A stretch of 64,000 nt of DNA from Bactrocera neohumeralis (lineage: Eukaryota > Arthropoda > Insecta > Diptera > Tephritidae), in assembly GCF_024586455.1 (NCBI RefSeq), contig NC_065923.1, positions 51,344,264 through 51,408,263 on the forward strand, written 5' to 3'. The notes below the pieces were generated by a model. The model did no database searches and was not told the DNA's origin. It was given only the letters and a program-made list of their open reading frames with translations. A program made the position numbers and the translations under genes. Positions 20,912-30,049 of this stretch are shown here, one piece after another (within the stretch, counting starts at the first letter, position 1; each line of letters begins with the position of its first letter).

Positions 20912-21575
20912 ATTGAATGTGTTTTTTTTTTTCAAATCAAACATATATGTATAAATAACTTTTGAAAATAAGAAATTCGTTGTGATTTTATAAATTGCTT
21001 ACACAACTGATAAATTCCGAGATGGGTTGGATTTCTTCTAAAACACAACAAGTAAAAATGTCACAAACAGCTGCTTACTTAGTAGTGTTGTAGAGCGCAC
21101 TTATTTCGTTAACTAATAATGCAGTAATTTTTCCTGAATAGAAAATGGGACACGTTGGAATAAAATAGTAAATTATTCAGCTAAAAGCGGTAATTGTTCA
21201 GCAGAACGGTTTTTCTGAAAACATGGACCAATTTTGACGGGAAATATCTTAAAATTTTGTTTTTAATTCTACTTTAACAATAAATGAGACCATGCGGTTA
21301 AAAACAAGAATTTTTGTACCATTTTTTAGAAAAGCCACTCTGCTGAAATTTACCAAAATTGTCTTATTTCATGTAAAATTTTGTTTGAAGTTATATATGT
21401 AAATTGCTTAAAATACAACGCACAGCATTGTCTATAGACACCTTAGTAAGACCAAACATCAGCTGTTGGCAAAACATTAATGACGTTATTTACAGCTTAA
21501 ATTTTGCTAATATTTTAATTGTATTTTTTTTGTAAATATATTGTATTCTCGTATCTTGTAATTCGTAAAGCGAAG
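20912..21575. promoter_or_regulatory. Bidirectional promoter region of metaxin-2 and Vps36 with two CAGCTG motifs
   Basis: 664 bp between divergent starts. CAGCTG occurs at about 21,068 (AAACAGCTGCTT) and 21,460 (CATCAGCTGTTG), near the expected start of each transcript. AWCAGCTGWT is an E-box class of Drosophila core-promoter motif typical of TATA-less housekeeping genes. The middle contains no other recognised site. Confidence 0.5.
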
Positions 21576-22930
21576 ATGAATCGCTTTGAATATGTAGAAG
21601 CACGATTGCATGATGATGAAACCTTTGTGAGTCGTGACAGGAATGTTAAAATTTATGATGGGGATCACAAAGTAAGTATGTTAGACTTAGCCATAAAACA
21701 TTAATTTATTCCTGTATGCTTTTTAGACGGAATATGAAGAAGGGGAGGTTGTTCTCACTACCCATCGTCTATTTTGGGGCCGTCCAGGTGAAATTGCTCG
21801 TGCTGCCACAACACTTTGCCTTTCCCTACGACATGTGATATCGCTTAGTGAAGAAACAGCCAGTTCATACTTTTTTGGACGCAAGACCCGTTATATATTA
21901 TATTTGCGGGAGCCCCCGCCAGATAAAGCACCTGGCCCAATAGATCACAGTCCTCATAGTCATATCAAACTATCGGGAAAAAATGGATTGACACAAGAAT
22001 TCGGAAGTGCTTTACGTCAAACAATCGAAGCTAGAATATGGGAAGTGTTAGTAATACCGAAACCATTTTCAGTGGCAAGTAATTCACAAAATTCAATTGG
22101 TGGTGACAATCCAGCACAATTACGTTTGAAAATGCGTACTGGCATTGGTGGTATTGAGCGTTCCATTGAAGCTAAAGCGAAAGAAACAGATGACAATATA
22201 GCTTTGGCTTTTCAGGATCTTAATGTACTAATGGCAATGGCAAAAGATATGGTAGCCATATCAAAGGTGATAAGTACAAAAATACGCGAACAAAAAGGAG
22301 AAATATCTGACGATGAAACAGTGCGTTTTAAATCTTATCTGTTGAGCTTGGGTATTGAAGACCCAGTGACGCGAGAGAATTTCAGTAGCAATTCGGATTA
22401 TTTTCGTAGCTTGGCGCAACAAATATGTGAACTGCTTTTGGATCCTATCGAGGTGAGAGTTGTTTAGTCGAGTAAACAAACATTCGTTCATTGCCTAAAT
22501 ATAAATTATAATCCGGAGCAATATTTTATTAATTTGTAATGCTTTTCAGGAACAAGGTGGCATGATGTCGCTGGCCGATGTGTATTGTCGTGTAAATCGT
22601 GCACGAGGCCTTGAACTACTTTCTGCGGAGGATTTGCTACACGCCTGTCAACAACTGAATGGTCCGATAAAGCTAAGAAAATTTCCCAGTGGGGCAATGG
22701 TATTGCAATTAGAATCGCAAGATGATGAACTAGTAGCAGCTGATACATTGGAAAAGGTGAAAATGTCAAAATCATTAGCTGTCGAGGAACTGGCTAAAGA
22801 ACTAGGTATTTCATTGTTGTTAGCAAAAGAGCGTCTACTTGCTGCTGAACGCTTAGGTAAATTGTGCCGCGACGAATCAATAGAAGGCTTACGCTTCTAT
22901 CCGAATTTGCTATTATACCGAGATAGTTAA
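21576..22930 (+). CDS. Vps36: Vacuolar protein-sorting-associated protein 36 (ESCRT-II)
   Basis: Vps36 is the ESCRT-II subunit that binds phosphoinositides and ubiquitin through an N-terminal GLUE domain and helps sort cargo into multivesicular bodies; in Drosophila the GLUE domain also binds bicoid mRNA. Three exons, 21576-21671, 21727-22452 and 22550-22930, all phase 0, give 400 residues, the normal length. The GLUE domain covers residues 1 to about 135, beginning MNRFEYVEARL with VVLTTHRLFWG and RKTRYILYLREPPP. The C-terminal half is the EAP30-type tandem winged helix (GGMMSLADVYCRVNRARGLE at about residue 278, SAEDLLHACQQLN after it). The start is fixed by MNRFEY, which matches other Vps36 proteins. 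Intact. Confidence 0.96.
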
Positions 22931-22949
22931 AAGACGATTCCTTTTGTAG

Positions 22950-22955
22950 AATAAA
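22950..22955 (+). terminator. Poly(A) signal AATAAA for Vps36
   Basis: AATAAA 20 bp after the Vps36 stop; a transposon begins only about 130 bp further on. Confidence 0.75.
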
Positions 22956-23288
22956 GTAGAAAAGTGTGTATTGAATAATTAATTTGTGCGTAAAAACATA
23001 AAAGTAAATAAACTTGCAAAGCTTTCATATATTTGATTCATTCATTGATTAATTTTTTGTATTAAAATTTACCTTAATACATATCGGAGGATGGAGTCAG
23101 AAGTTCACGCAAGTGAGGAAAGTTCTCTGATCGCCATTCACTTGGGAGTGGCCAGAAGCGATTCTTTTACACATGGCTCAAGCAGCTCACTACTTCCGGT
23201 CTTTGACCAAGTATCCTCTGGGTAGCCTAAGAACATCCGTTCGAAGGCGATCTAAAGTGAGAAGGCGAAACATCCCCTACATAAGGTT

Positions 23289-24618
23289 GTGCGCTGGGTT
23301 TGGGACCCGCCACGTAAAAAGCTCACCCCAATGAAAAACCAACAGCAGCCTTGGATGAGAGACCTCCCTTTTGAAGACGACCATGGCAAACGAAATAAGG
23401 ACTACGATTTGAGGGCATGCACCTGGAATGTCCGGTCCCTTAATTGGGAAGGTGCCGCTGCCCAGCTGGTTGATGTCCTCGTAAAAACAAAGGCTGACAT
23501 CACCGCCGTCCAAGAAATGCGATGGACGGGACAAGGACAGAGACGAGTACTACAGTGGCCATATAAAGGAGCGCAAGTTTGGTGTTGGATTCGTGGTAGG
23601 AGAGAGACTCCGTCGCCGAGTACTATCATTCACTGCGGTGAATGAACGTCTAGCCACAATCCGCATCAAAGCGAGGTTCTTCAACATATCGCTGATCCGC
23701 GCCCACGCCCCGACGGAAGAGAAGGACGATGTGACCAAAGATGCCTTTTATGAGTGCTTGGAGCGCGCTTATGAAGGCTGCCCCCGCCACGATGTCAAAA
23801 TCGTGCTTGGCGACTTTAACGCCAGGGTGGGCAAAGAAGGTATATTTGGCACTACGGTCGGTAAATTCAGCCTCCACGACGAAACATCCCCTAATGGGTT
23901 GAGGCTGATTGTCTTCGCCGGGGCCCGAAATATGGTTATCTGTAGTACTAGATTCCAGCATAAGAAGATTCATCAAGCTGCCTGGCTGTCTCCGGATCGA
24001 AAAACTACCAACCAGATCGATCATGTTGTGATAGACGGAAGACACGTCTCCAGTGTTTTAGATGTGCGTGCGCTCCGAGGTCCTAACATCGACTCGGACC
24101 ACTATCTTGTTGCAGCTAAGATTCGCACCCGCCTCTGTGCAGTAAAAAACGCGCGCCACCAAACACAAGGAAGGTTCGACGTCGAGAAGCTGCAATCACA
24201 ACAGACAGCCGAACGATTTTCTACTCGGCTTGCACTCCTGCTCTCTGAGAGCACTCGTCAACAACTCGCTATAAGGGAACTGTGGGACGGAATTTCAAAC
24301 TCCTTACGTACAGCTGCAACCGAAACCATTGGTTTTCGGAAAGTGCAAAAGAACAGCTGGTACGACGAGGAGTGCCGTGTCGCAGCGGAGAGAAAACAGG
24401 CTGCCTACCTCGCAAAGGTACGATCGACCACTACACGTGCGGGACGGGATAGATACCGAGAGTTGAAGAGGGAAGCGAGACGCGATATTGATATCATCGG
24501 CCTTAACACCCGCGCCGTTAGTTCTGCTTTCTCCAGACTGGACAAGGAAGCAAAACAAATGGGTCTGGCAGTGAACGAGGGCAAAACGAAATATCTCCTG
24601 TCATCAAACAAACAGTCG
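23289..24618 (+). pseudogene. RTE endonuclease/reverse-transcriptase remnant
   Basis: Two overlapping frames carry one ancestral protein. The first has DLRACTWNVRSLNWEG and DITAVQEMRWTGQGQRR, the endonuclease N-terminus with the catalytic N, Q and E region. After a frameshift near 23,590 the second has VLGDFNARVG and TTNQIDHVVI plus a terminal SDHYLV, the remaining endonuclease motifs. KNSWYDEECRVAAERKQAAY is the linker. At about residue 300 of the second frame, REARRDID is fused to LNTRAVSSAFSRLDKEAKQM, which belongs far downstream after the YADD box, so the polymerase core is deleted. Such sequences are often mis-named 'craniofacial development protein 2-like' in databases. Confidence 0.87.
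24614..24618 (+). repeat. Left 5-bp target duplication (AGTCG) of the Transib-like element
   Basis: AGTCG directly before the left end and again at 25845-25849 directly after the right end. Confidence 0.75.
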
Positions 24619-25844
24619 CACTGTGTTGCAGCTAATGGAAAAGTAACTTTTCTCCGATTATTTTTTTCAATGTTTTTAATGATGCAATTTTGTCACAGAC
24701 ATTCCAAGTAAACAAAAAACACATAAAGCTTATTTTTATGTTGGCCCGTTGATTTTTAATTGATTTTAGAAGTCAAATATACAAAATTTTCACGAAAAGA
24801 GGGGATTTCAGGGTTGTATTCAAATTGATCTCATTTGATTTTGTTTCGGAAAAAAAAATCTGCCTTCGGACAAGTATCTTCTGTAAAACAAAGGAATGTT
24901 GTTTGAGACATTTTCATATGCACCTTTTTTAGAGCGAAAACCCGATTAAAGGTCCATTTTTCCTTTAAAATTGGGTTAGGTAAGCAATATCTAAAAAGTC
25001 CCAGAGAGTCCCAGTTCCAAACCACTACAGAAATGTTACATAATTTGTTTTCAACGAACTGTGAAAAAATCAGCTGCCCATACCTGCCCTCCTGGGAGTT
25101 ATAGCGATTTTAGTATATCACTCTCAGTATTTATTCCATAGAAATAGAACGGAAATTCTCGGAATCACTTATTGAGTAATTTAATCATATTGGTTTTCGA
25201 AATAATTCGTTCATTTTTGAAGAATACTGAAGGAGAAGAAACACCTGAAATTATCAGAGGAAGCAATGAACTTATTGGTAGATGACTGATAATTTGTAAT
25301 TTTTCTGTAGAATGCAATAAAATATGCCTGTGTTATAAAAAAGTATCTTCAAATTTTTTTTTTATTCTACATCTATTCTAGCACTCCACAAAAATGAGCA
25401 AAACTCTCTTAAAACTGAAGCTATTGACTTCAAACTGGTATCAAATTAAGGCTTTTATTGCCACCTTTCAAATAAGAAATGAAATAGATTTTAGTTTTAT
25501 ATAAAATTTCAGAGTTTTTCAACAAATATCGAAAAATCATGAAAATTTGACGTTTATAATTCCTGTTCGGACCACCCTATAATTAATTTAAAAAACTAAT
25601 CATAGGGTATTTATCAGAAATAAAAGAAGAATTAAAATAAATTTTTTTTGGAAATTTTTCGAACAACTTTTTTTTGACTTTTGTTGAAAATTTGACCCAA
25701 CAATTTTTTTTGGTGTAAATTTTTTTTCACTCATTCTGTTTGGGATTTCATTCTGACCAATCTGTAGAAGTTTCTCATCGATACAATTAAAATTACAGTT
25801 TAGGCAATATGATTTCCAAAAAATTCCGGTTTCGCAACACTGTG
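24619..25844. mobile_element. Non-autonomous Transib-like DNA transposon, 1,226 bp, inserted in the RTE element
   Basis: The ends are inverted repeats: CACTGTGTTGC on the left, and on the right CACAGTGTTGC when read inward from the other strand (one mismatch in 11). The insertion is flanked by a 5-bp duplication, AGTCG. Terminal CAC-W-R-TG-type heptamers plus 5-bp duplications are the known signature of Transib elements, the relatives of RAG1. Removing the insert and one AGTCG restores the RTE reading frame (KQSSHSRLGT), so the borders are exact. The inside is AT-rich without a transposase, so this is a deletion derivative or MITE needing an outside enzyme. The superfamily call rests on ends only. 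Confidence 0.72.
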
Positions 25845-25849
25845 AGTCG

Positions 25850-26185
25850 TCGCATTCGCGACTTGGAACTCACGTCACTGTTGACAGTCATAACTTTGAA
25901 GTCGTAGATAATTTCGTCTATCTTGGAACCAGCGTAAACACCACCAACAACGTCAGCCTAGAAATCCAACGCAGGATAACTCTTGCCAACAGGTGCTACT
26001 TCGGACTGAGTAGGCAATTGAGAAGCAAAGTCCTCTCTCGACAAACAAAAATCAAACTCTATAAGTCACTCATAATTCCCGTCCTGCTATATGGTGCAGA
26101 GGCTTGGACGATGTCAACAACTGATGAGTCGACGTTGCGAGTTTTCGAGAGAAAAGTTCTGGGAAAGATTTACGCCAATTAAGAA
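25850..26185 (+). pseudogene. RTE C-terminal coding part, right of the Transib-like insertion
   Basis: Reads SHSRLGTHVTVDSHNFEVVD, then NFVYLGTSVNTTNNVSLEI, LYKSLIIPVLLYGAEAWTM and FERKVLGKIYAN followed by a stop. This is the conserved post-RT region of RTE elements and continues the frame broken at 24,618. It ends early because of a deletion next to the AAG tail. Confidence 0.85.
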
Positions 26186-26198
26186 GAAGAATACATAT

Positions 26199-26452
26199 TC
26201 TACATTTGTTTTAATTGACGAAAAGAAAATTTTTTGCAGTATATGGTACATACATATATGCTATATATGTGCATATGTATGTATTTTATATCAGTACTAA
26301 ATTATATTTACATAAATAAATTTTTCAACAGTATTTGTTTTTTCATTATGTATACATATGTATATGCACTTTTTTCTTAAGCAAGGCAACAACACTACTA
26401 TTTTCGTTTTTCGTTGTATTATAAAATCCTCTATTACTAAATATTAATATAT
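26199..26452. other. Spacer between two RTE copies
   Basis: AT-rich with TATGTATACATATG microsatellite units; nothing else seen. Confidence 0.5.
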
Positions 26453-27660
26453 CTTCTTCTTTACTGTCGTAAAAACCGCTTACGGGGTTATAGCCGAGTT
26501 AACAACAGCGCGCCAGTCGTTTCTTCTTGTCGCCAGGTCCTTCTCCACCTGATCCTTCCAACGGAGTGGAGGTCTTCCTTTTCCTCTGCCGGCGGGTACT
26601 GCGTCGAATACTTTCAGAGCTGGAGTGTTTTCGTCCATTCGCACAGATAACCTAGCCAGCGTAGCCGCTGTCTTTTAATTCGCTGAAATAAATCTTTCGC
26701 AGAACCTTTCTCTCGAAAATTCGTAACGCCGACTCATCAGATGTTGTCATCGTCCATGCCTCTGCACCATATAGCAGGGCGGAAATAATGAGTGACGAAG
26801 AGGTCCTTTCCGATCCTGACGGAGCTTTTAGTGTTGCACAACGTCAGTTTACACAGCTGTATTAGTTTTGCGGGGATACCAAATTCAGACATCGCGGCAT
26901 AAAGGCAGCTCATTTTCGTGCTGTCAAAGGTAGCTTTGAAGTCGACGAAGAGGTGGTACGTGTCGATTCTCTTTTCACGGGTCTTTTCCAAGATTTGGCG
27001 CGTGGTTGATTTGCCAGGTCTAAAATCACATTGATAAGGTTCAATCAGTTTGTTGTGGGTGGGCTTTAACCTTTACGCTCGATAGAACCTTATACGCGAT
27101 GTTGAGGAGGTTTATCTACCTTTTTGTGGATTGGGCATGCTTTTGTCTCACCATATTTTACAAAGAAGCTGATGCATGCTCCTTATCAGTTTGTCGCCAT
27201 GTTTGAATAGCTTGGCCGGCAATCCATCAGCCGCTGTCGCTTTGTTCTTCTTCAGGCGGGTAATTGCTATTCGAACTTCTTAGTGGTAGGGCAATGGAAC
27301 GTTTGCTCTACCGTCATCGATTGGGGAATCGGGTTCGCCTTCTCATGGCGTTATATTTTCACTGCCATTTAGCAGGTTGGAGAAGTGTTCCCTCCATAAT
27401 TTTAGTATGCTCTGGGCATCGGGCGCTAGATCTACTTTGGGGGTTCTTCAAGAGTATGCTCCGGTCTTGAAACCTTCTGTTAGTCGCCGCATCTTTTCGT
27501 AGAATTTTCGAGCACTACCCCTGTCGGCCAGCTTGTCAAGCTCTTCATACTTTCGCTGTTTAAACTTTTTCATTGGGGCGGGTTGTACCTGGCGGGTCCC
27601 AAACCCAGCACACAACCCTGTGGAGGGGATGTATCGCCTTCTCAATAAGGTGCGGAAAGA
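26453..27660 (-). mobile_element. Second RTE-clade LINE copy, opposite orientation, internally deleted
   Basis: On the minus strand it starts near 27,660 with the same leader as the plus copy (GAGAAGGCGATACATCCCCT and CTGGGTTTGGGACC). The whole endonuclease is skipped, so the leader runs straight into KYEELDKLADRGSARKFYEK and GFKTGAYS (27,645-27,448). Part of the RT core follows (HLFVDFKATFDSTK, 26,991-26,800), then, after another deletion, LLYGAEAW, and the normal C-terminus reads RLRWLGH-type and AGRGKGRPPLRWKDQ-type in shifted frames. The end is an AAGAAGAAG tail at 26,453. Inactive. Confidence 0.85.
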
Positions 27661-27839
27661 GGCAATACCATAACATAAATTTGATCCTTGAGGTTTGACC
27701 TAAAATGACATGCAATGCATCTGTGATCTGAAAATGAGTTTTATTTTAAGCAAAAATAAAGAATCAAAAATAATTAATATTTGTAATTTTTATATTTTTT
27801 GATCAAAAATAGTGATTATTTGATATTTATTTTTTGCTA
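27661..27839. other. Short AT-rich spacer
   Basis: Runs of A/T with no supportable feature, between the RTE copy and a dispersed repeat. Confidence 0.4.
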
Positions 27840-28270
27840 AATGCAATGAAAATGAGAGAGTGTGTTTTACTCATAACAGTGTATCTTTGAGCCTAGAATG
27901 TATAAAATAGGGCGAAAACTTGACCTAGCCTTGATTGTTTGTGAGGAACCTTGATGAAACCTCGGCAGTATTTTATTAGTCTTGTATTGGCAAAAAATAG
28001 ATAAAATCTCCTAAATATTTAATATAAAGATTTCGTCAAAACTAACGTATAATATTGGATATATAATACTATAGTTTAATGCCAAAAATGTGTCAAATTG
28101 GTCAACGAATTACCCAAATAGAGCACTACTTATAATTATTTTCGTTATATTCGTTAGTTATTGTTTGCACCTTAAGGTATTTACCCAGCTGTGGTCCTGC
28201 AAGTTGCAAGAGTATGGAATGTTCGATTACACCCGAACATAGCCTTTCCTTATTTGTTTTTTATTTATTA
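27840..28270 (+). repeat. Dispersed repeat related to 58.9-60.0 kb (right-hand part)
   Basis: TACTCATAACAGTGTATCTT, a shared piece ending CTTGACCTAGCC and ATAAAAT-GGG-GAA-ACTTGACC spacing all recur near 59,812-59,880. The end near 28,205-28,260 reads TGCAAGAGTATGGAATGTTC then GATTACACCCGAACATAGCC, a type of end common in fly interspersed repeats. No coding capacity. Family unknown. Confidence 0.65.
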
Positions 28271-28779
28271 TTATTTCACCTAGCCCCTCCCAACGAATCG
28301 GCTGGAAAAGCCATACATATGTATGTAAATTGTAAAGGTATGCTAAATACGAGAGAGTTTTTTCAATTAAATTGAAATTCTCCAACGAGAGTGTTTACAT
28401 ACATCAATTTGTTCTTGAGAAACTTGCTCTCATTAATTCTTCCGAAGACTGCAAATTTAATTTTATTTTAAAGTGAGAGCTAAACTTATTTCAAAAAAGG
28501 CGACACTTCGCTCTTCTCTTATGCTGTTACAGTTGCGAAAGGATCACTCGAGATTCCCGGGTGGTGCCTATGGCTCCACTGTGAGTTGCGGTCAGTGCGT
28601 GTCTGAAGTTAGTTGTGCCAAATTCTGGTTAACGTCTCTTTTGATGTTCCTAGGGGGTGGCTTCGCTTCAAGCAGACGACTGCATAGATGGTTTCTGCGA
28701 AAACATCCCAGGAGAAACTGTTGGAGAGGAGTTCACAATTTTCCTTGAACGATATGTACTATGTACTTTAGTTAAAAAG
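28271..28779. other. Unassigned stretch, probably transposon-derived
   Basis: A 91-codon frame at 28473-28748 lies in sequence of higher GC content than the surrounding DNA, next to jockey fragments. Neither strand shows a motif I can assign, so I leave it as likely retroelement debris. Confidence 0.35.
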
Positions 28780-29230
28780 GTCGTATGAGGATTAAAGGAG
28801 CACAGGCTGTCGAATCTAAAATCTTTAGGTTGTTGACAGTCTGAATTTTAACGTCATTAACTGTGACAGACTAAATGTACTCCTAAGTCCAGTTCGTGAA
28901 TATGGTCCCCCTAGGTTTAGTGGGGAAGACTGTAATGCTCCTTGTAAAGAAGAATCGAGAAAGATCGGAGAGATACCGTTTAGTTTTGAAGACATGGAAT
29001 CGAGTCCACTGCCTGAAGTCAATATCGTACAATCATTTGCGAACAAAGTGATGAAAATTCCCTCTGGTGGTTAACGGGTAGAGAACACCATCCTGGTTTC
29101 CCAAGTTTTCCAGGTTACAGTTGTGGGACCATTATTCCGACTTCTCACACATCAGGTATTTAAAGAGTGGTTAGCGACATGTAGAAAACCCTGGTTATAT
29201 TGTTTACTCCCGTCGAGTCTTGATGTTTTA
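28780..29230 (-). pseudogene. jockey-clade reverse-transcriptase fragment
   Basis: The minus strand at 29,046-28,825 reads FANDCTILTSGSGLDSMSSK, the RT active-site box (F/Y-A-D-D with the first D changed to N) followed by the jockey-type CTILTSG. The same block reads SYADDCTILTSGNGID in the plus-strand copy at about 31,860-31,905. The lost aspartate and the surrounding stops make it inactive. Confidence 0.78.
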
Positions 29231-29600
29231 TCATCCACATGGTTATTCCGGCTGGGCCAACGGATTTGGATGATTTAAGCTTGACACTCCAAACCTCCTC
29301 ATCGGTAAAAGCAAGTAACACATCTTTACAAGAACTTCATATATTGATGCTATAGTGGTCCGATTGGAACAATTGCTTTGGCTTACCTTAGCGAAGTCTC
29401 GTGAAGATAGTTTGTCAAATAAAAAAAAACTTGATTTCCATCGGTCAATATGTATAGCTATATAGTCTTCTAATATCGGCGGTTTTGACAAAAAAAAAAA
29501 CAGCTTCTTGGGCTTGAGTTCATTAGTGGACATGGCTAAATCTATGTATTTATGTATTCTATACATTATAGCATCTTGGAAACGTAAAAGTTCTAGTGTG
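29231..29600. repeat. Fragment of a 'CTATAGTGGTCCGAT / CGGTCAATATGTATAGC' dispersed repeat
   Basis: GCTATAGTGGTCCGATTGGA (29,349-29,370) and CATCGGTCAATATGTATAGC (29,438-29,458) resemble the repeat at 38,930-39,050 (GATCGGTCAATTTGTATCGC). The order and spacing are disturbed. Confidence 0.45.
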
Positions 29601-30049
29601 TTAAGAAATTAATATTAATGATTCATTAAAAGAAAACAATGTGAAGTTACTTTAAAGTGACTTAATCACTTTCACCACTAACCTTAGAAACATATGTTTC
29701 ATACATAATAGGCTCTTCTAATAACTAGTCGTGCCTCTTTAAGCCTTAATAACTGTCTTATTTCCTGAATGCACTATGACTTCAATTGATTTCTTTATAA
29801 CGGGACCATGGCAAACTAGTTCTAAAATCTTTATCTTTTATTTGTTGGCTTTTGTTTAACAACTTCACACCACCTTGTGCCATAAGTATCTTCGAGTTTG
29901 AAAGATTTGTTTCCAATCCAAAGTTAGCCATTTAGCACGAAAGCATGGCGCGAGCCCTCCTGGAAGATTAAGTGATTCGTATATGGATAATGCAAACGGT
30001 TCTACATTATCGGAATTGACTAGGATTTTATCCGGGCAGGGTCTGTTTT
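29601..30049. other. Non-coding stretch leading into a jockey element
   Basis: No gene recognised. From about 29,935 the sequence (GCGCGAGCCCTCCTGGAAGA, TTTTATCCGGGCAGGG) looks like jockey 5' or ORF1 material, so the element may start about 100 bp before the part I can translate. Confidence 0.4.

Larger units (their letters stand above)
23085..26189 (+). mobile_element. RTE-clade LINE, internally deleted, flanked by a 9-bp target duplication
   Basis: AATACATAT is present at 23076-23084 and 26190-26198, exactly bracketing the element. The 3' end is a short AAGAAGAAG repeat, typical of RTE tails; another copy nearby ends the same way. The element holds an apurinic-type endonuclease, then jumps by deletion (near 24,485-24,500) from the pre-RT linker to the late RT region. 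It then resumes after a DNA-transposon insertion (24619-25844) with the C-terminal part. A further deletion near 26,175 removes most of the tail. It cannot encode a working reverse transcriptase. Confidence 0.88.

Noticed and set aside
23593..24711. A host gene resembling 'craniofacial development protein 2'
   Set aside because: This is the endonuclease region of an RTE retrotransposon with target duplication and AAG tail; the name is a common database error.
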